A stretch of DNA of 64,000 nt. Source: Novispirillum itersonii subsp. itersonii ATCC 12639. Its GTDB lineage: Bacteria > Pseudomonadota > Alphaproteobacteria > Rhodospirillales > Rhodospirillaceae. Positions 1-8,205 of this stretch are shown piece after piece. Location: the NCBI RefSeq assembly GCF_000381985.1, contig NZ_KB907345.1:62001-126000 (forward strand). Reading direction: 5' to 3'. Each line of letters opens with the position of its first letter. Position 1 is the first letter of the stretch. The notes beneath the pieces are model-generated. The model ran no database searches. It was not told the origin of the DNA and saw nothing but the letters and a program-made list of their open reading frames with translations. The translations under genes were made by a program, and so were the position numbers.

Positions 1-761
1 ACAAAGTTAAAAGGGTTCTAAGCGCCTCTCCCCACCCGCCGCCTGAGGAAGCAAAAAATAAAAGCGGAGCGGAGCGACGGGCGCGTTGAGCGCCCGTGCC
101 CGGCGTGGGCACGTAAGCCAAGCGGGCGGATGCCCGCGCCCGGCGCCTGAGGGGCCAAACAAAAAAGCCCGGCTCTGCCGGGCTGACTGGGCCATTGAGG
201 CCCCGCGCGACCATTCGCGCGTAAGCCAAGGGCGCGGACGCGCCCGCCCGGCGTGTGAGGGACAGAACAAAGGAAAGCCCGGCCCTGCCGGGCTGACTGG
301 GCCATTGAGGCCCCGTGCCCGCGTGGGCACGTAAGCCAAGCGGGCGGACGCCCGCGCCCGGCGCCTGAGGGGCCAAACAAAAAAGCACGGCGCTGCCGGG
401 CTGACTGGGCCATTGAGGCCCCGCGCGACCATTCGCGCGTGAGGCAAGGGCGCGGACGCGCCCGCCCGCCGCCTGAGGGACAGACAATGGAAGCCCGGCC
501 CTGCCGGGCTGACTGGGCCATTGAGGCCCCGTGCCCGCGTGGGCACGTAAGCCAAGCGGGCGGACGCCCGCGCCCGGCGTGTGAGGGGCTAAACAAATGG
601 AAGCCCGGCGCTGCCGGGCTGACTGGGCCATTGAGGCCCCGTGCCCGCGTGGGCACGTAAGCCAAGCGGGCGGACGCCCGCGCCCGGCGCCTGAGGGGCC
701 AAACAAAAAAGCACGGCGTAGCCGGGCGGACGCCCGCGCCCGCCGCCTGAGGGACAGACAA
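1..761. repeat. Tandem array of about 109-bp hairpin-cassette units
   Basis: No gene is supported here. The conserved word TAAGCCAAG (one copy degenerate) starts near 114, 222, 332, 440, 548 and 658, a period of 108-110 bp. Each unit carries three stem-loops. Hairpin A (16 nt, 6-4-6) is GTGCCC-GCGT-GGGCAC or GCGCGA-CCAT-TCGCGC. Hairpin B (16 nt) is GCGGGC-GGAC-GCCCGC or GGGCGC-GGAC-GCGCCC. Hairpin C is close to GCCCGGC-nCT-GCCGGGC and is followed by TGACTGGGCCATTGAGG. The stem sequences change completely between units but stay self-complementary. Read on the minus strand, several hairpin C copies are followed by T runs like intrinsic terminators. The same family recurs near 25.7 kb. The long antisense reading frames across the array simply translate the repeat. 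Confidence 0.9.
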
Positions 762-791
762 AAAAGACAGGCCAGACGGTTCTGGCCTGCC
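761..791 (-). terminator. Intrinsic terminator after the PaaA-like gene
   Basis: Read on the minus strand, GGCAGGCCAGA and TCTGGCCTGTC pair around a 4-nt loop and are followed by TTTTTT. It sits directly downstream of the minus-strand gene that ends at 801. Confidence 0.8.
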
Positions 792-800
792 CCTTTTTCC

Positions 801-1580
801 TTAAACCGATGGAATCGGCGGCAGCGACAGCCCCAGGTCTTTCAGCCGGACCGAGATGTCGGCCAGCCAGCGGTTCAGCAGCTCCGGCCCCGAGGCACGG
901 CGCAGGCCGAAGCGGGCGTACTGGCCGGAATGCTGGGATTCCGAGCGGCCGAACGTGGCGGTGACACGGGGGAACCAGTAGTCCACCGCCAGCTGGGCCT
1001 TGGCCCCGCTGCGGGACCGGTCGATGGCCTGCTTCAGCCCTTCGTGGCCCCATTCGGCATGCTGCTTTTCCCGCGCCACCACCGGCTTCAGGGCATCGGC
1101 GAGCGGCTGGTAGGAACAGCCGGTCAGCTCCGCCAGCTGCACGGCAGAGGCGGTGCCCATCAGCAGGTTGAGGGTCAGGGCATCCAGCCAGCCTTCCAGC
1201 GGGTAATGGAAGACGTTCAGCCGCTTGTCAGAGCCGACGCGGCGGGTGCCAAGATCCAGCGCCCGGTCAAGGCGGCTGTACCAGCAGTGCGACCGCACAT
1301 ACAGGTCGGCGTTGACGTTAAACGGTTCCATCAGTGCCAGCACCTGATCGGCGTGCTGGTACTTCTCGCTGACGATCCGGGCAGCGATGCCGCGTTCCTT
1401 CAGGCCCGGCGCGCTGTTGATGAAGGGCACAAAGCCCGCCGCGCCCGCCAGTTCGGAATCGACGAACACCGCCATCAGGCGCATCAGTTCGCCCCGGTAG
1501 CCCGGCGACAGGTCATCGCCTGCGGCAAAGGTGCCGCCTGCGGCGATGTGGGTGATGATGTCGGTATCGGTCTTGGCCAT
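801..1580 (-). CDS. PaaA-like phenylacetic acid catabolic family protein (ferritin-like oxygenase fold)
   Basis: A 259-residue protein resembling the catalytic subunit of ring-1,2-phenylacetyl-CoA epoxidase, a ferritin-like di-iron fold. Blocks that align by eye with PaaA are the helix containing SELAG (Glu43), SEKYQH (Glu72/His76), GWLDAL (Asp133), REKQH (Glu171-x-x-His174) and a C-terminal region resembling LGMTVP. The second metal pair has normal ExxH spacing. The first reads E-x3-H, which is unusual and makes iron binding uncertain. The ATG at 1580 is preferred over the upstream in-frame GTG at 1586 because AGAGAGG lies 8 nt before it. No paaB, paaC, paaD or paaE is nearby, so a complete epoxidase cannot be made from this locus. 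It is divergent from a flavodoxin and close to paaN, which suggests a related aromatic or CoA-thioester oxidation. Exact substrate unknown. Confidence 0.75.
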   Translation of the reverse strand: MAKTDTDIITHIAAGGTFAAGDDLSPGYRGELMRLMAVFVDSELAGAAGFVPFINSAPGLKERGIAARIVSEKYQHADQVLALMEPFNVNADLYVRSHCWYSRLDRALDLGTRRVGSDKRLNVFHYPLEGWLDALTLNLLMGTASAVQLAELTGCSYQPLADALKPVVAREKQHAEWGHEGLKQAIDRSRSGAKAQLAVDYWFPRVTATFGRSESQHSGQYARFGLRRASGPELLNRWLADISVRLKDLGLSLPPIPSV

Positions 1581-1920
1581 GCTCACTGCCTCTCTGGGAC
1601 GTCTTGGCCCGGCGGTGTCGCGCCGGGGGTCGGTGGGGGTGGGCCGCCTGACGGGGCCTCGTTGTTATGGTCTCTTCCCGGTATGGTAAAAACGTCCGGC
1701 GGGAAGAGATACAAAAATAGACACCTTTCTTTAAATTTGGTATCAGAAAAAACAACGGCAGGCGAGGGCGGGAAATTCAGGCCCCGATCAAAAGCCGGAT
1801 GAGGACAGCGGCCCGCCAGAGGCCGCACTTCACGAACGGTTTCAGCTGAGCCTCCCAATTGAGTCTCAAATGACAGGCCCGGTAACAGCGGGCCGGAAAG
1901 ACAGAGGGGTAAACGTCCTT
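1581..1920. promoter_or_regulatory. Divergent intergenic region with a 10-bp inverted repeat
   Basis: 340 bp between the divergent PaaA-like and flavodoxin genes, with no gene seen. TCTCTTCCCG (1671-1680) and CGGGAAGAGA (1700-1709) form perfect 10-bp arms about 19 nt apart. An AT-rich stretch follows at about 1710-1755, plausible for divergent promoters. The repeat may be an operator or an RNA hairpin; the sequence alone does not decide. Confidence 0.5.
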
Positions 1921-2376
1921 ATGAGCAACATTCTGATCCTTGTCGGCACCGAATCCGGCAACGCCCAGATGGTCGGCGATACCCTCATGGATGAGTTCAC
2001 CGCCCTCGGTCACGGGGCGGAGGTCTCCACCGACGCGCAGACCGTCGCCGATCTGGGGCTGGACGGGCGCGACGTGGTGCTGATCGTCACCTCCACCCAC
2101 GGGCTGGGGGAGCTGCCGGACAACATCATTCCGGTCCATGATGATCTGGCGGCAAACCGCCCTGATCTCTCCGGCCTGCGCTACGGCGTGATCGCGCTGG
2201 GCGACCAGACCTATTCCGATACCTTCTGCAAGGCCGGTAAGATCATGGATGGTCTGTTTGCCGCCTGTGGCGCGCAGCGCGTCGGCGAACGCCTTGAAAT
2301 TGATGCCTGCACCCAGCCGCTGCCCGATGAAGAGGCGGTGATGTGGTCAAAGGAATGGCTGGCCCAGCTGGGCTGA
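1921..2376 (+). CDS. Flavodoxin-domain protein (MioC-like)
   Basis: A 151-residue single-domain flavodoxin. The N-terminal beta strand and phosphate-binding loop are visible as ILILVGTESGNAQMVGD. The middle motif STHGLGELPDN and the later GDQTYSDTFCKAG loop match the FMN-binding regions of short-chain flavodoxins and MioC. It should bind FMN and act as a soluble one-electron carrier. The ATG at 1921 follows AGAGGGG, while the longer frame from 1870 adds a non-homologous leader and was not used. Its position between a PaaA-like oxygenase (divergent) and paaN (downstream) suggests it could supply electrons to the oxygenase, but this is inference. Confidence 0.85.
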   Translation: MSNILILVGTESGNAQMVGDTLMDEFTALGHGAEVSTDAQTVADLGLDGRDVVLIVTSTHGLGELPDNIIPVHDDLAANRPDLSGLRYGVIALGDQTYSDTFCKAGKIMDGLFAACGAQRVGERLEIDACTQPLPDEEAVMWSKEWLAQLG

Positions 2377-2522
2377 CGCCGCCTTCAACAGTTTTGAATC
2401 AATAAAGAATATACGGCAGTCTCAAAGCCCGCAGCCGGGCGCATCCGCCGCCTGAGCCAAGACAACCGGGAAACGTTCCTGAAAAGACATCCGGGGCCAG
2501 CCGCCCCGCAAAGGAGAAGCAC

Positions 2523-4196
2523 ATGAGCCGCCTGAGCGATCTGGTCGCCAAACATCAGGGCCTGCTGGATAAGGGCATTGAAGCCGCCGCCGCGCGCGGG
2601 TACTGGGCTGCCTATCCGGAAATGCCGTCCGGCAAGATTTATGGCGAAACCGCCAAGGACGATGGCGAAGCCGCTTTCAAAGCCGCGCTGAACCAGCCGT
2701 TCGCGCTGGACGTACCGGGTGCCTCCGGCACCGTCGGGGCGGAACAGAGCCCGTTCGGCTTTGATCTTGGCATCACGTACCCCAAGGCCGATGTTTCCGC
2801 CGTCATCGCCGCCGCGCAGGCCGCCCTGCCGGGCTGGCGCAAGGCCACCCCGCTGGAACGCGCCGCCGTCTGCGCCGAAATCCTCGAGCGGCTGAACAAA
2901 AAGTCTTACGAAATCGCCTTCGCCGTGATGCACACCACCGGGCAGGCCTTCATGATGGCCTTTCAGGCCGGTGGCCCCCACGCGCAGGACCGTGGCCTTG
3001 AAGCCGTGGTCTACGCCCTGAAAGCCCAGACCGACGTGCCGGGCGGCGAAGTGGTGTGGGACAAGCCGCAGGGCAAGAACCCGCCGCTGGTGATGAAAAA
3101 GCGCTTCCACGTCGCCCCGCGCGGGGTGTCGGTGATGATCGGCTGCTCCACCTTCCCGACCTGGAACGGTTATCCCGGCCTGTTCGCCAGCCTCGCCACC
3201 GGCAACCCGGTGATCGTTAAGCCGCATCCGGGTGCGGTGCTGCCGCTGGCGATCACCCTGAAAATCGCCCGCGAGGTGCTGGCCGAAGCCGGGTTTGATC
3301 CCAACCTGCTGATTCTGGCCGCCGACAGCGCCGATGCGCCGATCACCAAAGATCTGTGCCAGCGGCCGGAGGTGAAGATCATCGACTTCACCGGCTCCTC
3401 CGCCTTCGGCAACTGGCTGGAAGACAACTGCCGTCAGGCGGTGGTCTATACCGAAAAGGCCGGGGTCAACTTCGTCATCATCGAGTCCACCAACGACTTC
3501 AAGGGCATGATCCGCAACATGTCCTTCACCCTGTCGCTGTACACCGGGCAGATGTGCACCACCACCCAGAACATCTTCATCCCCAAGGGCGGCATCGACA
3601 CCGAAGACGGCCATAAGTCCTTCGATGACGTGGCGCAGGCGCTGGCCACCGGCGTTGACAAGTTCCTCTCCGACCCGGCCCGCGCCGTGGAAGTGCTGGG
3701 CGCGGTGCAGAACCCCGCCACCGCCGCCCGCATCGCCGATGCCGCCAGACTGGGCGAGGTGGTGCTGGCGTCAAAGACCCTCGATCATCCGTACCTGCCG
3801 GGCGCCCGCGTGCATACCCCGACCATCATCAAGCTGTCGAAGGCCGACGAAGCCGCCTACACGCAGGAATGCTTCGGCCCGGTCAGCTTCGTGATCGCGG
3901 TGGATGACGCCGACGACGCCATCGCGCTGGCCCGCAAGACGGCGATGGAACACGGGGCGATCACCGCCGGTCTGTATTCCGCCAAGGATGAGGTGATCGA
4001 AAAGACCACCGAAGCCTGCCTTGATGCGCAGGTGGCCCTGTCGGTCAACCTGAACGGCGGCGTGTTCGTCAACCAGACCGCCGCCTTCTCCGACTTCCAC
4101 GCCACCGGCGGCAACCCGTCGGCCAATGCCTCGCTGGCCGACTACGCCTTCGTCGCCAACCGCTTCCGCTTCGTCGGGGTGCGCGTTCCGGCATAA
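2523..4196 (+). CDS. paaN: PaaN-type aldehyde dehydrogenase (phenylacetic acid degradation protein)
   Basis: A 557-residue member of the aldehyde dehydrogenase superfamily, matching the length and features of PaaN proteins, which lack the MaoC domain of PaaZ. Visible landmarks are the NAD-binding motif region IIDFTGSSAFGNWL, the general-base region TEKAGVN and the catalytic cysteine in TGQMCTTTQN. The C-terminal FGPVSFV and GGVFVNQTAAF blocks are typical of the family. It probably oxidises a semialdehyde formed after ring opening in phenylacetyl-CoA-like catabolism. A strong Shine-Dalgarno, AAAGGAG, lies 8 nt before the ATG. It follows the flavodoxin by 146 bp on the same strand and ends at a strong terminator. 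The rest of a paa cluster is absent from the window. Confidence 0.85.
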   Translation: MSRLSDLVAKHQGLLDKGIEAAAARGYWAAYPEMPSGKIYGETAKDDGEAAFKAALNQPFALDVPGASGTVGAEQSPFGFDLGITYPKADVSAVIAAAQAALPGWRKATPLERAAVCAEILERLNKKSYEIAFAVMHTTGQAFMMAFQAGGPHAQDRGLEAVVYALKAQTDVPGGEVVWDKPQGKNPPLVMKKRFHVAPRGVSVMIGCSTFPTWNGYPGLFASLATGNPVIVKPHPGAVLPLAITLKIAREVLAEAGFDPNLLILAADSADAPITKDLCQRPEVKIIDFTGSSAFGNWLEDNCRQAVVYTEKAGVNFVIIESTNDFKGMIRNMSFTLSLYTGQMCTTTQNIFIPKGGIDTEDGHKSFDDVAQALATGVDKFLSDPARAVEVLGAVQNPATAARIADAARLGEVVLASKTLDHPYLPGARVHTPTIIKLSKADEAAYTQECFGPVSFVIAVDDADDAIALARKTAMEHGAITAGLYSAKDEVIEKTTEACLDAQVALSVNLNGGVFVNQTAAFSDFHATGGNPSANASLADYAFVANRFRFVGVRVPA

Positions 4197-4220
4197 TCCG
4201 GGGCCTGTCGGGAGACAAAG

Positions 4221-4259
4221 CCGGGCGCGGGGAGACGATCCCCGCGCCCGGTTTTTTTT
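4221..4259 (+). terminator. Intrinsic terminator after paaN
   Basis: CCGGGCGCGGGG and CCCCGCGCCCGG form a perfect stem with a 7-nt loop, followed by a run of eight T. Confidence 0.95.
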
Positions 4260-4296
4260 GGGTGGGATTGGGAAGGGGGCTGCTGTTTTCAGAACG

Positions 4297-4350
4297 CAGG
4301 GCGCTGCCCTGCAACCCGCAAAGGGCCATTGGCCCTTTGATCCCTGTTTC
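4297..4350. repeat. REP-like palindromic repeat, copy 1
   Basis: Two palindromes in series: CAGGGCGCTGCCCTG at 4297-4311 and AAAGGGCCATTGGCCCTTT at 4320-4338, followed by GATCCCTGTTTCGG. Its reverse complement aligns with the repeat at about 6200-6252, with paired changes in both stems. The rest of the 4197-4538 gap holds the paaN terminator and an AT-rich region before the PIN gene. Confidence 0.75.
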
Positions 4351-4538
4351 GGTTTATTGCCATCTCTGTACACTTTGAACGCTCAAAGGCTGAAAGAACG
4401 CCCATCACTCTCCGCAATCAGAGGAAGCATGGTTGCCGAAGATGTCCAATTGTGCGGTTCTCTTTTTTCCTGTACAATTTTAAATCTATATATTTTCAAA
4501 GTTATCAATCGTGAAGAGTGTTTCGACGGGAGCTGTCA

Positions 4539-5582
4539 ATGAGCGCAAAAAAGCCAATCCATCTTTTCATTGATACTAATATATTTCTTAGTTTTTATGC
4601 ATACAGTAAAGATAATTTGGAGGAACTAAAAAAAATTGTTAGTCTCATAAAGACGAATCAAATTAAGCTTTATATTCCGCAACAAGTTATTCATGAGTAT
4701 TACCGTAGACGCGAGGATAAGCTTGCCGCCTCTCTCAAAGAGTTCGAGGGAATATCGACATCAGGAATTCCTCGCTACATCGAAGAACTGGATGCTGCAA
4801 ATTCATACAAAGAGGCTATAGAGAAAGCTAGAAAAGCTCGGAATGAACTCGCAAATTTTGTTAGGGATCAAGCCGAGAGGAATGAACTTGCAGCCGACAA
4901 GCTGATTCATGAAATATTCGATGCTGCTAAATACATAAAAACAAATGATGAAATATATAAAGCTGCACTAAAGAGGATGAATATTGGGAATCCACCCGGA
5001 AAAGCTAATAGCCTTGGTGATAGGGTTAACTGGGAAGCGCTATTAGCGAATACTGAAAAAGGGACGGAGCTTCACATTGTATCGAAAGATGGTGATTTTA
5101 AATCTCCGCTCAACCCAATAAGGCCGCATGTTTTTCTAATTTCTGAATGGAGAGAAAGGAAGGAGAGTGAAATTCGCCTTCACTCTGAATTAAAGCCATT
5201 TCTTAGCAGTGAATTTCCAGATATTAAATTTGCAGTTGATGTTGAGAAGAAGAATGCAATATCATATCTTGTTAATAGTGGAAGCTTTTCATCAACGCAC
5301 GATGCCATTGCAAAGTTAACTCCATTCATCGATGCTATATCAAAGGATGAGTTAATAGAGATTGTTAATGCAGCTCTAGAGAACTCACAAATAAAGCGTA
5401 TTTCTATGGACTCTGATGTGAGGAGATTTTATTATGAAATAATGAATGGTAAATCAGAGTTTATACCTCCAGATAAATCCGTTGCTGTTGAGGAGCTGTT
5501 CAATATTAAAGGGTACAATAAGGCGCTGGAGAATTTTTCTGACGACTTTGATATCGATATATTTTTTTCGCAAAAGCAGTAA
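4539..5582 (+). CDS. PIN-domain protein, DUF4935-like
   Basis: A 347-residue protein beginning with a PIN-type strand and first catalytic aspartate, HLFIDTNIFLSFY, then YIPQQVIHEYYRRRED, the conserved Glu-containing helix, and later LHIVSKDGDFKSPLN with the acidic residues of the second half of the active site. PIN domains are Mg-dependent ribonucleases; DUF4935 members are PIN-like proteins of unclear target. Residues of about 200-347 are helical and unassigned. The ATG at 4539 follows GGGAG; the longer frame from 4518 has no such site. The gene is strongly AT-rich, with AAA/ATA/TTT codons unlike all its neighbours except the TIR gene, so it is probably horizontally acquired. There is no antitoxin-like small gene next to it, so it is not an ordinary VapBC module. 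A role in phage defence or RNA control is possible but unproven. Confidence 0.8.
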   Translation: MSAKKPIHLFIDTNIFLSFYAYSKDNLEELKKIVSLIKTNQIKLYIPQQVIHEYYRRREDKLAASLKEFEGISTSGIPRYIEELDAANSYKEAIEKARKARNELANFVRDQAERNELAADKLIHEIFDAAKYIKTNDEIYKAALKRMNIGNPPGKANSLGDRVNWEALLANTEKGTELHIVSKDGDFKSPLNPIRPHVFLISEWRERKESEIRLHSELKPFLSSEFPDIKFAVDVEKKNAISYLVNSGSFSSTHDAIAKLTPFIDAISKDELIEIVNAALENSQIKRISMDSDVRRFYYEIMNGKSEFIPPDKSVAVEELFNIKGYNKALENFSDDFDIDIFFSQKQ

Positions 5583-5689
5583 TTATCTGATGGTTCTGCC
5601 TCAGATGTAGGGCAGGCAGCCGTCGGTTTCGTGGTGCAGGAGGGGGTGTTTTACTCTCCCTCTTGCCCACATTTGGCTATGCCTGTGAA

Positions 5690-6046
5690 TCACAACCGGG
5701 GCTTTTCCGACGGCGCGCGGTCGGAATCGCCGGAGTTGGGTTCGCCCTTTGGTTCGATCAGCAGGACTTTCACCTCTTTCTCCGCCCGGGGGCGGTGGAC
5801 GACGCCCTTGGGGACGACGAACAGATCCCCGGCTTTGAGGGGCTGCGACGGTTCCCCTTCGATATCCATCACCATTTCGCCCTCAAGGACGAGGAAAAAG
5901 TCGTCGGTGGTGTCGTGCTTGTGGAAGGGGTATTCGCCGATGAACTTCACCACCATCACGTCGTTGTCGTTGTAGTCGGCAATCACGTGCGGGTCCCAGT
6001 GGGTGGTGATGTGGCCCAGCTTTTCGGCGAGAGAGATGCTGTTCAT
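5690..6046 (-). CDS. Cupin-domain protein
   Basis: A 118-residue single-domain cupin. The first cupin motif is visible as FHKHDTTDDFFLVLEGEMVMDIEG, with metal-ligand-type His, His and Glu, and the second as GDLFVVPKGVVHRPRAEKEVKVLLIEP with a conserved His. Such small cupins bind a divalent metal and act as isomerases, dioxygenases or sensors; the substrate cannot be read from sequence. The ATG at 6046 was chosen because the upstream extension to 6280 runs through repeat sequence. It is convergent with the PIN gene and separated from the SLC13 gene by 234 bp of palindromic repeats. Confidence 0.85.
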   Translation of the reverse strand: MNSISLAEKLGHITTHWDPHVIADYNDNDVMVVKFIGEYPFHKHDTTDDFFLVLEGEMVMDIEGEPSQPLKAGDLFVVPKGVVHRPRAEKEVKVLLIEPKGEPNSGDSDRAPSEKPRL

Positions 6047-6152
6047 GATGGCGTGTCCTGTCTTCCCGGTGCGTGGGTGGTGCCCGGTGTGTGTGGCAGA
6101 CAGAACAGCATGGTCCTCAATCGGCGGTCTTGTACGTTTGTGCAGAGTGGAA

Positions 6153-6252
6153 AAACCGGGATGCAAGGGCCAATGGCCCCAACCGGGCAAAGCCCGGCCA
6201 AACCGGGATGCAAGGGCCCAAGGCCCTTGCCGGGTGCGGGCAGCGCCCGCGT
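6153..6252. repeat. REP-like palindromic repeats, copies 2 and 3
   Basis: The 19-bp word AAACCGGGATGCAAGGGCC occurs at 6153-6171 and 6200-6218. The second copy continues into an AAGGGCCCAAGGCCCTT palindrome and CGGGCAGCGCCCG. It aligns with the reverse complement of the 4297-4350 repeat, so the pair is inverted around the PIN and cupin genes. Confidence 0.75.
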
Positions 6253-6280
6253 CTTCCCATTCTCCCCCCCCCTCCAACAC

Positions 6281-8113
6281 TCAAAACGCCGGAAACAGCA
6301 GCGGCACCAGTGCGACGGTGACGGCCATGACGATCAGGGTGAAGGGCACGCCGATGCGGAGAAAGTCGCCGAAGGTGTAGTTGCCCGGCCCGACCACCAG
6401 TGTGTTGACCGGCGAGGACACCGGGGTCATGAACGCGGCGGAGGCCGCCAGCGCCACCGTCATAGCGAAGGGCAGGGGGGATGCGCCAAGGGTCTGGGCG
6501 ACGGCCAGCGCCACCGGGGCCATCAGCACGGCGGTGGCGGTGTTAGAGATAAACAGCCCCAGCACGGCGGTCACGGCAAACAGGCAGGCCAGCACGGTAT
6601 GCAGGCTGGCCCCGCCGGTAGTGGCAATCAGGAAGTCTGCCGCCAGTGTCACCCCGCCGGTACGCTGGAGGGCGATGGAGAACGGTAGCATGCCGACGAT
6701 CAGGATCAGGCTTTGCCAGTGGATGGAGCGGTAGGCCGAGGACAGATCGACGCAGCGCAGCGCCCCCAGCAGCAGGCAGGCGATCAGCGCCGCCTGTACG
6801 TTGGGCACGGCCCCGCTGACCATCAGGCCGACCATCACCGCCAGCGCGGCAAGGGCCTGCGGGGCGCGTCCGGCGGCGGGCACGGCGTCGTCCACCTCGG
6901 CGGGCAGGGTCAGCACGATCAGGTCGCTGGGGTCGGCCTGAAGGCGGCGGATGGCTTTCCACGGGCCGATCAGCAGCAGGGTATCGCCGGTTTTCAGCGG
7001 GGTGTCGAGCAGGCGGCCGGAATGGGGGCTGTTGTTGCGGTGCAGGCCGATGACGGTCAGGTCGTAGTCGCTGCGCACCTTGCCGGTCAGCACGGTTTTA
7101 CCGACCAGCCGCGAGGTCGGCGGCACCATCACCTCCACCATGCCGATTTCGTGGGTGCGGTCGGAGAAATAGGGCGCGGTCAGCGGCAGGCGGTCAAGAC
7201 GGTACAGGTCTGCCACATGGTCCACATCCACCGTCGGCTGGCTGAGGTCGAGATAGATCACATCCCCGGCTTCCAGCACCGTATGGGCCAGCGGCCGCAC
7301 GAAGCGGTCGCCAAGGCGCGGGGTGGCGCGTTCAATCAGCACGATATTGACGCCGGAGGCGGCCCGCAGGTTCAGGTCGCTCAGGCGCTGGCCGACCAGC
7401 GGTGACAGCGGGGCGACGCGCAGGCGGTATTCGCGCTCGTGCAGGCGGTATTTTTCCACCCAGTCGGCCAGACGCGGGCGGTGGCGCTTTGGCTTGGCCC
7501 CGCCGCGCACGGTCAGCCAGCGGCGGGCGACGGCCATGTAGGCCACGCCGAGCAGCAGCACCGGCACCCCGATCGGCGTGAAGTCAAAAAAACCGAAGCC
7601 GGGCAGGCCGTGGCGCTGCAATTCGGCATGCACCACCAGATTGGGCGGGGTGGCGACCAGTGTCATCATGCCGCTGATCAGGGCGGCCATTGACAGCGGC
7701 ATCATCAGCCGCCCGGCGGCCAGCCCGGCGGCGCGGGTGATGCGCAGCACCACCGGAATGAAGATAGCGACCACGCCGGTGGAACTCATCACCGATCCAA
7801 TTCCGGCGACGCTGACCATCAGCAGGCCGAGCAGGCGGTTTTCATTCCGCCCGGCTTTCATCACCAGCCAGTCGCCCATGCGCTGGGCCACCCCGGTGCG
7901 CACCAGCCCCTCACCGACCACGAACAGCGCGGCGATCAGGATCACGCTGGGGTCGCTGAACCCGGCAAGGGCTTCCTGCATGGTGATGACGCCAGACAGC
8001 GGCATCGCCACGATCAGCATCAGCGCCACCACATCCATGCGCGGGCGGTTGATGGCAAACAGCAGCACCGCCGCCGCCAGAAACAGCAGAACGGTCAGCA
8101 GATCGGGGGACAT
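6281..8113 (-). CDS. SLC13-family permease with two TrkA-C (RCK-C) domains
   Basis: A 610-residue inner-membrane transporter. The N-terminal half has about six hydrophobic segments (residues 5-210), including the SNTATAVL-like signature block MSSTGVVAIFIP. Residues of about 220-400 form a soluble insert with two TrkA-C-like modules, seen in LSPLVGQRLSDLNL and SRLVGKTVL. The C-terminal half repeats the membrane unit and contains ISNTATAVLMAPVALA and AAFMTPVSSPVNTLV. This arrangement is typical of bacterial DASS/SLC13-type anion permeases, where RCK-C domains may bind a regulatory ligand. The start at 8113 was chosen because it begins the first membrane helix; longer frames are arginine-rich out-of-frame-like sequence. 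It lies 92 bp downstream of the PEP-synthase-like gene and is probably co-transcribed with it and the TetR gene. Substrate unknown. Confidence 0.88.
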   Translation of the reverse strand: MSPDLLTVLLFLAAAVLLFAINRPRMDVVALMLIVAMPLSGVITMQEALAGFSDPSVILIAALFVVGEGLVRTGVAQRMGDWLVMKAGRNENRLLGLLMVSVAGIGSVMSSTGVVAIFIPVVLRITRAAGLAAGRLMMPLSMAALISGMMTLVATPPNLVVHAELQRHGLPGFGFFDFTPIGVPVLLLGVAYMAVARRWLTVRGGAKPKRHRPRLADWVEKYRLHEREYRLRVAPLSPLVGQRLSDLNLRAASGVNIVLIERATPRLGDRFVRPLAHTVLEAGDVIYLDLSQPTVDVDHVADLYRLDRLPLTAPYFSDRTHEIGMVEVMVPPTSRLVGKTVLTGKVRSDYDLTVIGLHRNNSPHSGRLLDTPLKTGDTLLLIGPWKAIRRLQADPSDLIVLTLPAEVDDAVPAAGRAPQALAALAVMVGLMVSGAVPNVQAALIACLLLGALRCVDLSSAYRSIHWQSLILIVGMLPFSIALQRTGGVTLAADFLIATTGGASLHTVLACLFAVTAVLGLFISNTATAVLMAPVALAVAQTLGASPLPFAMTVALAASAAFMTPVSSPVNTLVVGPGNYTFGDFLRIGVPFTLIVMAVTVALVPLLFPAF

Positions 8114-8205
8114 GGCAGGCTCTCGCAGACAGGGCAGACAAAGCCACCACGCTACCGGAGCCATCCGGTTCAGGCTATCCGCATGAATACGGAGGACCGG
8201 CCCCG

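Noticed and set aside
7-761. Long antisense frames of 182 and 247 residues over the first repeat array
   Set aside because: They translate the repeat (recurring RGLNGPVSPA and RRRARASA words), lack ribosome sites and overlap each other in different frames.
1-761. CRISPR array
   Set aside because: Units are about 109 bp without unique spacers between short identical repeats, and no cas genes are present.
597-1802. 401-residue + strand frame opposite the PaaA-like gene
   Set aside because: Shadow frame that begins in the repeat array; the minus-strand frame has family motifs and a ribosome site.
4539-5582. VapC toxin of a VapBC module
   Set aside because: Protein is far longer than VapC and has no adjacent antitoxin gene.
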